A program made the translations under genes and the position numbers. Shown in pieces: positions 1 to 12,560 of a stretch of DNA of 64,000 nt. The stretch comes from Burhinus oedicnemus. Its lineage: Eukaryota; Chordata; Aves; Charadriiformes; Burhinidae. The notes under the pieces were generated by a model. It did not search any database and was not told the DNA's origin. It worked only from the letters and a program-made list of their open reading frames with translations. Numbering within the stretch: position 1 is the first letter of the stretch; every line of letters begins with the position of its first letter. The stretch covers positions 758,489 to 822,488 of the forward strand of contig VFFE01007109.1 of NCBI GenBank assembly GCA_008921705.1. Reading direction: 5' to 3'.

Positions 1-2707
1 TACACTGAAAGCAGCCAACATTCTCAAGAAAAGACGTTTAATGGCATCCGAAAGAAAAAGACCCCAATTTCTGGGAAAAAGTAAAATAGAATCAACGAAA
101 TGGACAACTGCAAAGTGCATCCACAAAGAGAATCACCGTGTAAGCTGAGATCAGAATAAAGTGAAGTAGATCCAGGAGAGCCATTTAAACAGTGACTTTT
201 GTTATAAATTACATATACAGAGCAAGTCCTGCAAATAAGCAGTTTTCCATGCCAGGAGGACAGAGAGTCTGTATATAAATTTATGCTGAATTTGTCAGAG
301 GTAGATGACATCTTTGGCTTTTCTGACATTCTTATCCCTGTTCTTCACTGGTATTCCCTTCCCAAAGTATTATGGAGTGCTTTCTGTGTTCTATCTCTTG
401 CCACCTTTGCAGATGCATTCTGTGTTACACATTACTGAAATTAGCCCTCCATGAGATCCTGGCAGTTTAGAACAGCCTCAAGCAGAGAAAGAGATAAACA
501 CATATTTGTATAACTATGAAATGCCTCAGTTGAAGGTAAGCAAAGAAATTAGACTTGGAGAGTTCATAAGGAGAATGCAGATCATAAAATCAACAGACTC
601 CCTGAGATAAAAATAATGACCAAGCACTTTAAGCTGGTAACACACTGAAGATCGTACCAAATGAGCTTGGCAAAGCACAATACACCGAAGAGTCATTTGC
701 AAACACCATACCATGCTCAGATCAGGGATCCATTCCATATAACCTCACTGATTTCAGGATCTGTTTTTGATAGGCTACACAGTGAATTTCCAAATGCACT
801 TTCGAATCAGACCCTAATGAAACCTCTGTTTACAAGCTGGACTTTTTGAGTTTCTTACCAAAATCCAGCTCCCTGCCTAAGATTTAAAAGGGCTTTGGAT
901 TTTCCTATTGCAATTAGGGGCTTTTTAAATTTTTTCTTCCACCACTCAAGAGTAGGCAGTGTCTTTGGATACAAGTTTTCCTCCATACCATCACTGTCAA
1001 ACAAGAGTAACTCAAGAGACTGCGATAGTGTGACTCCAGACACTCACTAGTTTAACCAAGACAAATATTTGGCCTTTAGAAAATTGGGTGGTTCAAGTCA
1101 CCCTCTCACAATCTGTTTTGAAATGTTTGTTGAACATGACAGATGCAATATGGAGATACCTCTAGTCTGTGACAATAAGAAGTCTGAGAAAGACATAAAC
1201 TTCATGCAGGAATCCCAGTTCTGTCTCCTGAATGTCAGAGAAAAACATTCTCTGAGGACAGGTTATCCTGTAAATATTAACGGTAGAGCTATTTTACCTT
1301 CCTCTGAAGCAGGTCCTTCTGGTTCCTCCCAGTCATTGGACTAAATGGACCACATGTGACATAAAAAACCAAATAAAATGGATACTTGTATGCACCACCA
1401 TTTTCATTTATGGACCTAATAAGAAAATGACCTCGTAAAATTATGTTCTTCCAATTGACATCTAATACTTTTCACTATTCTTTGCACAGTCCAAATCGAA
1501 GACCAGCTGATGTCCAGATGTCCCACAGATTTTATTACCATCAGAGAATAGGAAGGGAACAAGCTCCATTGTTACGCCCTTCTACTACTGCACACAAATG
1601 CAGAAGGGCAAAAGAGGCGAGAGAAAAGCAGGACCACGGCTGAAATTCACCCAGTGTTTTGGCTGCCAGAACTGGCTGACTATAATAACAGAAAGATTTT
1701 TCATCCCCTGAAGTGGAGCAGCAAAGGGACAACTTCTTTGGGCTGCCAGGACACCTAGTAGGGCTTCTGCGTTTTGAGACACGATTCCTTGAGGCAATAT
1801 GACTGAAGGGATGTGGCTCCCTCCAGTGCAGGGTTCTGCTTAAATGCAACACTGAGCCCTGGAAAAAGATATTAACTCATTCCTCATTTGAGCTGCCAAA
1901 CGTACCAGGAATACCTGGCAGCAGCTCCCTGCCATGCTGCCAACCATTCTAGGTACACAGCCGGCTATTTCAGTGATTTCAGAAGAACTCGGGGGATTTG
2001 CAGCACAGCAGCAACAGCAGTGGAGGAACAAAAACAACATTTGATTTCTTTTCACAAATGTCTATCCCAGACTGGAATTAAACCCATTCAGGAACAAAAC
2101 TCCAGAATTAACTAATGTCTTGCATGGCCCAAATCCAGGCTCAACTGCCTCTCTATAAATCAGACAATTTAACAGTCAATACCAAGCAACTGCCTCTCCT
2201 GTTCTCAGAATGTTTTTTGTCCATGTCACAAGCAATCCTGCAAAGCCTTGATAGGTATATTCATTATTTATGGTCTGCCATAATTATACTGGGTACTTGT
2301 AGCTTAGCCTGCAGGAGGCAGTGTCACATGTGGAAAGCAGAACTTATCAATACTAATGAACTTTTGCAGGGGATTTTGAAAAACTGATTTCTCTTAAAAA
2401 CAAGAAATGCAAAATGGCAACAAGTTTAGTAAGAACATCTGATCTATGGTAACACTGGGAAAGGGTGCCATCGGTTTTGAAACATGAGATTTTACCCTCA
2501 AAATTTTTCACTCCAAATAAGAACTGCAGCCCTTCTTTTAGCTTCTACTTATATGGTGTCCATGCTCTCAGTTCTTTGCATAAACTTGCACAGATTGCAC
2601 TGGCATTTCTGAATAGCAAGGTATTTAAGTAGAAGTAAGTGCCCACCTTCAGGCTGGAGCCAGCTACCGCCCACTGGTAGCATATAAACAGCCTACATTT
2701 TAATGTT
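1..2707. other. Unique AT-rich sequence, nothing recognised
   Basis: No repeat family, RNA gene or named exon is visible. Frames of 60 to 103 codons occur on both strands and overlap each other, as expected by chance. A CTCF-like motif lies near the right side and is listed separately. Confidence 0.6.
2308..2321 (+). promoter_or_regulatory. CTCF-like core motif (weak candidate)
   Basis: The 14 bases CCTGCAGGAGGCAG agree with most positions of the vertebrate CTCF core (CCASYAGRKGGCRS). A single motif match is weak evidence, because such matches occur by chance every few tens of kilobases. Confidence 0.25.
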
Positions 2708-2731
2708 AAAAAAAAAAAAAAAAAAAAAAAA
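2708..2731. repeat. Poly(A) tract, 24 bases
   Basis: An uninterrupted run of 24 A. No recognisable retrocopy or SINE body lies directly upstream and no clear target-site duplication was seen, so it is annotated as a homopolymer only. Confidence 0.95.
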
Positions 2732-4260
2732 GGTGATAAATCTGGATGGAGAGATCTCGTCGCATTTTTACTGATGCAATTTCAGTGAGTAAAAATCAGT
2801 AAAGTGGCTGGTATTCATACAAAGACCACCATTCCTATCGGTGTATATAGGGCCAGTGACATCTCTAGGATTATACAAATAACAAACGTTAAGGTCCAGC
2901 AGTGTAAAGAAGGCAGAAGGCTTCAGACAACATGGTACCCTATGGCTATGGTAGAAATGGTGCACATCAAGAAACTGGCAATAGCAGTGAGGTTTCAAAT
3001 ATAAACACTCAGCTTTGAACTGAACTAGTGAAGAGAGGGATGATAAAACAGACACTCAGCAAATGTTCAGAGAATGCCAGACAAAGTTTCAGCTTTTTTT
3101 TTTTTTTTTTAGGTCTGCTAATTTGTGTTTATCAGCACAATGAAAGTTTGGGCATGGAAAGATACTCAGAACTTAAAAGCTAAAACTGGACTGTCTACAT
3201 TTCATTCTCTTTTTATTAACCATCAGTGAGCATTCTGCACAGACAGAGCCCGTGAAAGTAATAATAGAGAGAAATTAATTAGATGACTGTATTTCAATCA
3301 TGGGGTTTTCTTGACATTTTATACCAAAGGAATGCAGCTCAAGCAGTTTGTAACTGACAGCAATGCCATGAAATTGCACTACAGCCTTGATAATTATCCT
3401 CTTCATTATTTTTATAATATATAAAGAGATAAAGTACAACATTCCCCTTTCATTTTATAATAGTGTGCCGTATAATGGAAGCAGCTGAAGGAGAATGTTT
3501 GTCTTACAATGCTACAGTTTAAATCTAGTGACAAGGAAAGAAGTATCACACTAATGATGCACGGAGAAGAGCACTACAAGCAGCCATCCTTTATATAATT
3601 ATTCTATGCAAACTGTAAACATATGGGATAAATAATATATTCCAAACTTTTCCCCCCTTCCTCTCTGTCCTTAATATTCACGAAATGTCAATAAAACTCA
3701 CCAGAAGGAAAAATATATTAATCTCATTTACATAAATTTCCTTCTTTGTTAAAAGCTACTGTCATCAAAGCTTATAAAAAGATGGTCATTTCTTTTGTAC
3801 AGCAGTACCAAGTACTTCTGCACTATACGAGCCCAGAAAATGAATAGAAGTGGGAAGAGTCCTTTTGGCTTCAGATGGAGACACGAAAGGAGTAGAGGTC
3901 TTATCAAGTATTATGGATAATTTTAATTAGGGAGAGTAGCAGTAAAACAGTAACAATTCCATAATTTGGCAAACTATTTTAGACAATATTCAGAAAACGT
4001 AGGTGGGGAAGTCTCAGCTGGAACATGACAAACATGTACAAGGAGATGAGAAGTTATTGTTTCCTTGTCTACCACAGGGTCAGCTCAACTTGGTATATGA
4101 ACAACAGAAGTCAGCTCCAGACGGCTACAAAAGAAGTCAGTCTGTTACCTTAGTAAAGCAGAGTTTGAAATGAGGATAACTTCAGGAACAGCAGCTTTGC
4201 AGGTAGTTTCAGCAGAAGCTGCTAAATTAAGCCGGTAGAGATATGAAGCACAGTAACCTC
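2732..4260. other. Unique AT-rich sequence with a poly(T) tract
   Basis: Nothing gene-like is visible. A run of 17 T at 3094-3110 is followed directly by AG, so it resembles a very strong 3' splice acceptor, but no open frame or donor supports an exon after it. Confidence 0.55.
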
Positions 4261-4273
4261 CCGTCTCTGAGCA

Positions 4274-4311
4274 TGACGTCAGGATATTCTCTTGTGCGAC
4301 CCCTATAAAAG
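4274..4311 (+). promoter_or_regulatory. CRE plus TATA box, candidate core promoter
   Basis: A perfect palindromic cAMP response element TGACGTCA is at 4274-4281, and a strong TATA box TATAAAAG at 4304-4311, 22 bases further on. This is the order and spacing of CREB/ATF-driven TATA promoters and would place a start near 4330-4340 on the plus strand. No long open frame follows, so any product would probably be noncoding. Both motifs are seen directly; promoter function is inferred, and chance co-occurrence is possible in 64 kb. Confidence 0.35.
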
Positions 4312-4319
4312 GTAAAATT

Positions 4320-5580
4320 TATTTAGTCTAGGCAACATCAGCTTCTTAGTCTGAATTAACTTATCCTAATAACATGATGATACATGCTTCCTTCTGCAGA
4401 GGAGATGGTTTTTTAATTTACCAACATGCCTTTAGAATTTCTTTCTTCAGTCATTGTAAGTAACACCCAAAAAGGAAGATGGCTTGTACCTAAACTGAGA
4501 ATCTATCAGTAACTTTATCATTTTTTCATATCACTAGAGGAATGTGAGATCATGATATCGTGAATCTAAATAGGAGTGTTACAGCCACAGAACACAGACT
4601 CGTGTCACATTTGCCACAGTATAAGGACATTAACTTCAGGGTGTCTGACGGAGGCTCATTTTTTTATTATCCTCATAATATGCATGTATGTGGGTCCTCC
4701 ATGCCACTTATCATATCAGTCAGTTTCCCAGAGGTTTTACCATACTCAAGCTTTAAACAGATTTGTTAAAACTTTGTGAAAAATGAAGCCAGAAATGTTT
4801 GTCTGTTTGCCCAGTTATTGTATGAAGGATAAAACATATCTTTCTGCATTTTCAAAGCCATGTATTCCTTTAAATGTACCTGACAGCTCTAAGCATTTTA
4901 GCAACATGTATACTTTTGCACTGAGTTTTGGGTAAATCTACAACTTCAGCCATTCACCCACCAGTTCCTGTGTCACACAGCCCAGCTGACCCTGTAGTTT
5001 CCTGGAAACATGGACTTTTTGGGCAATGTCCGCTCTGCCTCTAAAGCACAGGAATACAGAACGTGGGATAGGCAGGTTGGCCCTGCGAAACATATACATC
5101 TCATCTGTGCATCCACAGCACTGCCAATGCATTCTCTGCACATACCCCAGGCGCACGACAGATCTGATGCTTCCTCATTACACGTGACGCAGGGGCAGCC
5201 CACGCGTGTGCTGTGAGTACAGAATTGGGAGATCTCCTGTGTACACAGAGATCAGCTCCACGTTAGCAGCACGTCTCAGACGCAATGAACCACTGCAATC
5301 TTTCCTGGTGACACAGTGGAAGACAGTCTTTAAACGCATCTAAAGTCCTCCTTATCACTAGGGGGAAAATACTTTTCTGTTCTAAAACACACTATGGTTA
5401 TTCAAGAATGTTCTATTCAGTCATGTATATATCCCAGGCAGTTATTTTCGTTGTTTTTCAATGGATCAGAGCAGACTATGATATTTTAGGGCATACAAAG
5501 AATAAGGCAATACTAGCTTTTGATCCTGAAGAACAAAAGGCCTACATTAACCTATGTGCAAAGGCAGGAGAGCTGACAAA
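4320..5580. other. Unique sequence, GC-richer patch at about 4.95-5.22 kb
   Basis: The patch at 4950-5220 is less AT-rich than its surroundings and ends in CTG followed by a consensus-like splice donor GTGAGTAC at 5213-5220. Frames of 67 to 76 codons overlap there on both strands, none recognised. A noncoding exon is conceivable, but no convincing upstream acceptor was found. Confidence 0.35.
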
Positions 5581-5582
5581 AT

Positions 5583-5610
5583 GGGGGGGGAAGGGCGGGA
5601 GGGAGGGGGG
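5583..5610 (+). other. G-quadruplex-forming tract
   Basis: Five G runs (8, 3, 3, 3 and 6) are separated by loops of one or two bases (AA, C, A, A). This exceeds the usual G3+N1-7 rule for an intramolecular G-quadruplex and has very short loops, which favour stable parallel folds. No promoter or gene is tied to it here. Confidence 0.8.
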
Positions 5611-5970
5611 AGGAAGAGAATCTGTCAGATCTTTGAAGTAATCCAAGGTCAAAAGTTTCCTCTTAAGAATATATGAGCAATGTGAACTTACCCTACCCAG
5701 GAAGCCACCTCACAAGGTAAACATTTTCAGAAGACAAGTCCTTGGAACCCTTCATAGTGTCAAAGGTTGAAATGAGCAAAGTGGTGGCTGGTTTAAGGCA
5801 TCTCTCCTTTGAAATGTCTAAACTTCCTTAATTCTCAGAGACATTTTGCAGATAACACCAACAAAAGCCCCCTTGGTATATGCAAAAAAAGCCGGCACCC
5901 TTTGAATAAATAAAGGTGTTCAAGTCAAGCCTCAAGGAAAAGAAAAACCAACACACCTCTGCCCTCGTCC

Positions 5971-5993
5971 CCCACCCCCCCAAAAAAAAAAAA
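5971..5993. repeat. C-run followed by A-run
   Basis: A C-rich stretch broken by one A (C3-A-C7) runs straight into twelve A. Simple low-complexity sequence. Confidence 0.85.
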
Positions 5994-8900
5994 GGTCAGA
6001 TACTTCTAATACATTAATTTAAGTATCTAAAATTCTGAGCTATCAAGATTGCCCATTAGAACAGAATCAGAGAGTGCTTTAGAAATAGCTGGAGCATCGA
6101 AGACCTTTCCACTCATCAGGTGTTCATTACTTGCCTCAGCTGAATCGCCGGAACAGCTTCCATGAACTCGCCAGTGCTAAGCCTGCTCACATCATTCTCC
6201 ACACAGTTCATGCTGAGAGGCTGAGTTTGCACTGAAGCTGACAGCGGGTGCTCACACAAATCCTTTTAGCAATTTAGCAAAGAGTTAATGATGGTTACCT
6301 GAAAGTATCCGAGACATCCTCCTGTAGAATTTTGTTGCCTTTATGTATAAACTTCAGAAAATTCAGACTTAAGGGAACAACAGTATAACACCGCTTCCCA
6401 ACAGTTGTCACTTAAATACGCATACATCATTTTCATTTGCTCAAATCAAAATTATTATTTTCATGTTTTCATCGCTAATTCAATACGATATTAAGCACAT
6501 GAAAAGTTTTAAGCACACAGGACCATTAAATTAGGCCTATTCACACAGGTGATACAGCTGCACACTGACTCAACTACCTAAAATAGTACCTACAAGTAGA
6601 AAAGAAACAAAGAGAGGAAGTTTCTAAAAACGAGAGCTTGAAGGGACATAAAGCATACAGCAGATACACTATCAGATTTCTTCATACGGAGGCACTGCTG
6701 CAACAGTGTTGTTTCTTCAAAGAGGCAGCCCCTCAACAACATAAAAATACACAGATTTTCAAACACAGTGAAATATTTTCTAATATGAACATCCTAAAAA
6801 GGGGAAATCAATAAATGGCATGAAAAACTTCAAAGACGGACCTCCTGTCAATGACAGAGGTTCTTCAGCGATGTAAAGTCTTTGAAGAAGGACTCCCAGT
6901 GCTGGGAAACCTTTGAAGTGACAGAAAGCAGACATTTATAATTACAGAAAGGTGCGGTGTCCAGCAGAGATAGTAAAAAGATATAACTGGGGTATGTGTG
7001 GGGGAGGTTGAGTGGTGGCTTGGGCCCTGAGTGACCCTGTTCACTTGAAGCCTAAAAGCCTGCAAGGTCAACTCTATATCCATATGAAAAGGACAATTTG
7101 TGAAATGGAGATGTGGGTAGGGCTTAGAAACCAAATTACTGCAGCCTTCACACTTCTAGCATATGTTTATTAACCAAGGCATCTCTCCCTTTTTTCTCAC
7201 TACCCCAGATTCCAGCACATACATAACTACACAGCCCGTTTTCACTTTGCAGCCTCTGCTTCCCCTGAGGAGATACCTGGGCTTGTTATGTCCATTGGCT
7301 CAGAAGCCAGCTTGTACTACGAAGTGGGGAAGTCCAGCTTTACCGATATTTATCTATCTGTTTTTCATGCTTATATTACTCCTTCCTGAAATTCTTACTT
7401 CTCCCCTGTTCCCTGGCTATTTTTTCACAAAGTGATAGAAATCCAGAGAAGTGAAAAATTATATTCTGGAAGAAAACTGTGAACTGTCTGGATTCTGGAG
7501 TTCTTTGAATTCTTGGCTACTTGGAAGGAAAAATGTGAAAGTTTAATTTACAGGAATAGATCTTTGGTTTCCCCTCAGACTACAAGGTAAGTCTCTGCTG
7601 TGTTTTTGGAACAGAGCAGGGTCTGCCCAGGCTCTGGGCAGTCTGAAAGCAGAAGTCATTTTAGCATGGTATTGAGCTCACACTAGTGTGCCCAGCTGAG
7701 AGACAGAGTTAACAGCTCACACTTGTCCCTACCTTTCTCCTGGTTGTCCTAAAACACAGGCCCAGGTCTTTTGCTTCTGCCCCAAAGATCGCATAGCTAC
7801 ATCCAAAATACTCATTTTTAGCTTCTTCTCTGTCTGTGACACACTAGAAATATAACATTTACAGAAAAACATCGGCATCCGATGCCAGCCAAGATTTTCT
7901 GGGAAGTTTAAATGAAAGACAAGCAGGCAAATCAGCAGATGCTGCCACCTCATTTGAACTCACTTTGGTCTTTCATGTATAGCTGGACCAGGATGTGGAA
8001 GCAGGACTGCTCACAGTGGGCTGAAATGGGTCCTCCAGTCTAGAGGGCTGTATTCTTCTGCCCCAGTGTGAGAAGGGCACTACAGCATCCTGTTCCTCAA
8101 TGTCCTATAGCTCCACCTGTGAGCCTCAAATCTGTACGGTCCCTAGGAATAAAGAAAATGAGCTACCAAAAAGCAAAAACACAGCTCCTTTTTTCTTGTG
8201 CTTCCCTGCAGGCTGGCACAGCTAAGTACTTCCAAGCAAAGGTTGGTAGAAGATGGCATCCTTTTAACATTGAAATAAACACATGGACAATGATGCTTGG
8301 TAACTTTTATATGGCACATGGTACCCACAGATCTCAAATCCAGTGACTAACCCAGTTTATGAATGGGAAAACTGAGGTCCTGGACAGACATTCAGGCTGG
8401 CTCTGTAGAAAAGCTTAAAGTCTCAGCACAAACATACCAAAATTTATTACTGTAGGAAATTCAGAGTAGGCAGCATTGAGTCTATTTTTGTCTTTAGATA
8501 ACCTTCAGTCCTAGGTTAAGGTCAGAACTAGAGAAAATAACACCAAAGTCCAATGCAGTCTTTAGAGAATTGCTGAAGCTTATTTTGTTGAACTCTTCTT
8601 TTGCTGGCCAGACAGCAACCATGTAATTAGGATAACTACGCAATAGTGTTTTTAAGGGAGTGCTATAGAGAAAAACTCAAACTACAGTACATATAAAAGC
8701 ACTATATTTGTTTTCTCATGCATCAACAATTTAGTTTTTCTTCTGTTCAGGAGGTTGGCCTGAAGGGAATAAGGGAAAGGAAATCACAAAGATTATTACC
8801 TTTTATAACTATCTTTCTAAAAGTTATAGCATTGGCTACATGAGGTGTGTAGTAAAAAGGAAAAAACAATCCTAAATACCAATGGAGAGACCGTATGGAA

Positions 8901-10734
8901 GCTCAGAAGCAATTAACATGCAGACAAAATTTTTAAGAGTAGTGATGAAATTAAGTATTGTTGCCAGAAGATGTTTACTACTTAAAATATCTTTCAGGTC
9001 TTTCAAAATATTGCTTCAAGGATTTGGCATGACAAAGAAAGCAGATGTCAGATAACACATAACGCATCAAGAAAACAATAATATATTCTGAGCTTAAGAG
9101 TCCTGCTGGTGATATGGGACAAAAATATGCCTGGGCAATCTGAAATAGCTTTTAAATAAAACAAAACCAAACCAAATTTAGATGTTATTTTTGAAGTGCC
9201 TACATATCATGTAAATTTTGTGCTACAAAAAGTTAGGTAACACACAGGCCAAACTCAGCAAAAACTGAGATTACCCCAAATACAACAGATCAGTGGAAAT
9301 TGTTTTCTGATGTGTAGTGTTCACTAGCTGCATAATATGCACTGATAAGATTCAGAAGTATGGTACATGGTGCTACTCATACCACAGCTGTTTAATGCCA
9401 ACACTTTCATAGAATAAGCACCCTAAATCCACAGCTGGGTATCATTACAAAAAGGAGGGTGCAGACGTAAAGACCTTTCCAAAGGAAGAAGCAAGGATAC
9501 CTTCCTCATGGCTGCTGCATGATAATCCTTTTGTATTCTTAGCAATATCACATTCAGTCTGTTCTGGCATGTGATATGACACGTAAAGATCTGCACCCAT
9601 TAAGATACTTGTCTTTTCTCCTATTCATCCCTGTTACTGGGATCCCTTAGGAGTCACATACCAGTTGTTATTCACTCTCACATCCCAGATTCTGGGCTAT
9701 TTCTGTAGTCAGTTCAGCAGAGCACAGACTACACAGAGCAGTGGCTTTCCCCCTGGGTAGAATGAGGACATGCTCTCTGCTGATGATTTGAATTGCAGCA
9801 GTACACCTTGAACAACAGCACAAGACCAGAGATCATTGTACCATCATGGCCATTTGGGTAATGTCACGCTTACAAATGAGACCAGAAGAAAACAAAATTA
9901 TGTTTAGTGCACTAATTACACCACACGGACATCCTCATGACACAGTAAGAAAGGGATCTAAGTGACCATCCACAGAGGAACCAGTAGTGAGGCCTTAAAA
10001 ATGAGGACCAAAACACCCTGAATTAAATAACATAAAATAAATCATGGCAGACAGTACTGTGATTCAGAAGAGGCAGTTTAGAATACCAATACCAGTACTT
10101 CTGGTAATTGGAAAGACTTCAGGGCTCATTTCAGGGGCAGACAACTGCTATCGCTTGTCTTACAGGTAACAGGAACTTAACAACAGGTTCAGTTGGCAGA
10201 TAGTATGGGCTACCTTATTCATGCATTTAAAAGAAAAAAAATTGTCCCATTTGGCCATAGTCTAAGGATCAAGAGAAAGAGTAGTACAGAACGACCCAAA
10301 GTTATATGCCTTGTTGATATTGCAGGTTTTTACTGTTGATGATAATAAGTTCAGTGAGTTTGCCAAGATGTCATCTTTGTCAAATTCCTTTTTGCTGTTC
10401 TTTCCTTATATTTTGCCAGAGAACACAAGAATCAGATTTATGAAAAATGTATGCTGTTGTCAAGTACATACAAGTAATTTCTGTGAAGTGTTAACTAAGA
10501 AGGACTTACCTGCCAAAATTTAAGTATATGTTTGTTTTTAAGCACTTTTTATTTTCATTCTTCTGTAGGAATCATCAAAATATGATAATGTATTGTTTAA
10601 ATTCTAAACTTCAAATATAATAAACTAACCTGAGACAGGACTAATGCTGAGAACTCCGTAATTTTTCTTATACCCATTGGATTTCAGGCACCTCTCAAGC
10701 TCCCAAATGCCTTTCAGATCCTAGAGTTGTCTCA
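5994..10734. other. Unique AT-rich sequence, nothing recognised
   Basis: Only short frames (up to 92 codons) are found, with overlapping antisense counterparts. At 7561-7592 a good acceptor (pyrimidine tract then CAG) lies eight bases before an ideal donor (AAG then GTAAGT). This could be a micro-exon or a decoy pair, and it is unsupported otherwise. Confidence 0.55.
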
Positions 10735-10785
10735 CAAAAAAAGAAAAAAAACAACCAAAAAAACAAACAACCAAAACCAAACCCC
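10735..10785. repeat. A-rich (CAAA/CCAAA) low-complexity tract
   Basis: About 50 bases of A runs with interspersed C, in an AAC/CCAAA style. Similar tracts occur at 20263-20290 and 47503-47550 and, as the T/G-rich complement, at 58536-58615. Confidence 0.85.
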
Positions 10786-12059
10786 AGACTTTTAATTTTT
10801 TTTCAAATATCAATCAGAATACATTGCTTACTTCATTAAATAGCCTCTTCAAAACATACAACTTGACAACTTGCGACAACTTGAAATGCTGTATTAGCAC
10901 TGACAGCATAAATCTATAAAACCCAGACATTATGAAACTTCTCCAAAACAGATTCAACCATTATATTCAATTCTATCGGTAACTTCTAAATACAGTTTCC
11001 ACAATATGTGGAGTTTTTTTGGTTTTTTAATATGGATAAGAAAGAAGGGCACTGATCAGACCTCTAAGTATTCTTTATGCAGTAAACAGCAAACAGGAGA
11101 GAATCCTTTACTCTGATGAGTGCACTATATTACAGCGCTATCCTGCAAATGCGATACATGTGTGAAATCCAAAGTGAGTAATTGTGAAACTAATTTTATC
11201 AATATTAGGATGAAATCTACTTTTGAATATTAACTGCTTAGCAGGATTGATCTGATACACGAAATATAACAGAAAGGAGAGCATAAGTCACCAGGGAACA
11301 GAAAATGTTAATTGGTTTAGCTGCATCTTTCTTCGGACTTTTGCTGTTTCTGGCTACAGTCTGCGTGTACTTTGTGAAAGACAACTGAGTATTTGAGATG
11401 AAAAGCTGTAGACAAGTGTAAGACTTCAAAGATCAGGATCCAGCTATTTCACAGTGAAAAGGCGGCAAAATAAAAGCCTCACACTTGCACAAGCAACTCT
11501 GAGCAAGAGGCTAAACACAAATTGGTTAGTGGTTGGTGTATGGACTAAGTCAAGCTTTAGAGAAAGTACGTCTGAGCCTTGTCTCCAGCATGTGGATTTT
11601 TGCACATACCTTCAGCAGGTTACTCAGGACGCAGTTCCACTGCCTAAACACGGCTCTGTCTCCAGCACATGGAGATGGTAGATATGATATAAGACATGCA
11701 GATATCGGAACTTTCTGGAATAGGAGCTTGAGGCCAGCAGAACAAAGTAAGGCTTCTTAACTGGCACTAGACTGCTACATGGAGGCAACAGAATGCTCCT
11801 GCACCCCATGGTACGTGGGAACCCAGCTCTGAAGTGCAACCCAGAAAACCCCTTCCAGTCCCTGTAAGCATGGATGCTTTTCGTCTGCAAGTTTCCCAGG
11901 CACACCTTAAAACTTGCCCCTTAACCCTGGGCAGGTCAGTGCTTTGACTTAGGATCCACAGATTAGAGGATGCAACTGTACATAAGCAAATCTCACTAAA
12001 CACAGCAGCTGCTGGAAGTTCCCTCAAAAACTTGGGGAATGAGGCTCACTGTCAGTCTC
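10786..12059. other. Unique AT-rich sequence, nothing recognised
   Basis: Frames of 62 to 93 codons overlap on both strands at 11.24-12.03 kb and match no family that I recognise. No repeat is seen. Confidence 0.55.
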
Positions 12060-12560
12060 CTTTCCTTAAGATGGCGGATCAGCAGCCTCTGTCTTTATGC
12101 AGGTTCTGGAGGATAGTAACTTTGCCTTCTGCAGTGAAGCAATGCCCAGTGAAGTACCCTAGCCACTGCGATTGTTTAGAATTAAGTGATTATCCACCCA
12201 CAGAAGTCTAAGTCTTCTTATGTGCTTTTATGGAAAGCACAGGGGCCAGGCATCTCAGTCTCTGGTGACGCCTGACCTCCAGGTCACCTAACGCTGTGCT
12301 GCTCCCTGAGCTCCCACGTCCACTGATCAGCCAGACTCGCTCCACCCTGGCTGCAGGGTCACCCTTTCCTCCAAAACCAGGGTGCAGCCACCGCATGACA
12401 AAAGCCTGAATCCCACATCACGCATGAGTCAGATCGCAGCCCAGGTGTGCACTTACGCCCCACAGTTCGGATAACCTCTTTCGGTCATACCGTGTCTCAG
12501 CAATGGCTGAGACTGCCCTTCCTCAGGCACGTTGGGGTGGGCACAGACCCTAACAATTAA
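12060..12560. promoter_or_regulatory. GC-richer patch with YY1-like and nuclear-receptor-like sites
   Basis: This stretch has more GC and more CpG than its neighbours, though it is not a classical CpG island. It contains AAGATGGCGG at 12068-12077, the YY1 core. At 12273-12286 TGACCT and AGGTCA form an everted repeat with a two-base spacer. A second, outer inverted pair GGTGAC (12265-12270) and GTCACC (12283-12288) surrounds it. A distal enhancer or noncoding promoter is possible; nothing here proves transcription. Confidence 0.3.

Noticed and set aside
1085..1115. GGTTCAAGTC, resembling a tRNA T-arm
   Set aside because: No matching A box, anticodon stem or acceptor stem around it.
2708..2731. 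Poly(A) run as the tail of a processed pseudogene
   Set aside because: No coding remnant or target-site duplication could be seen upstream.
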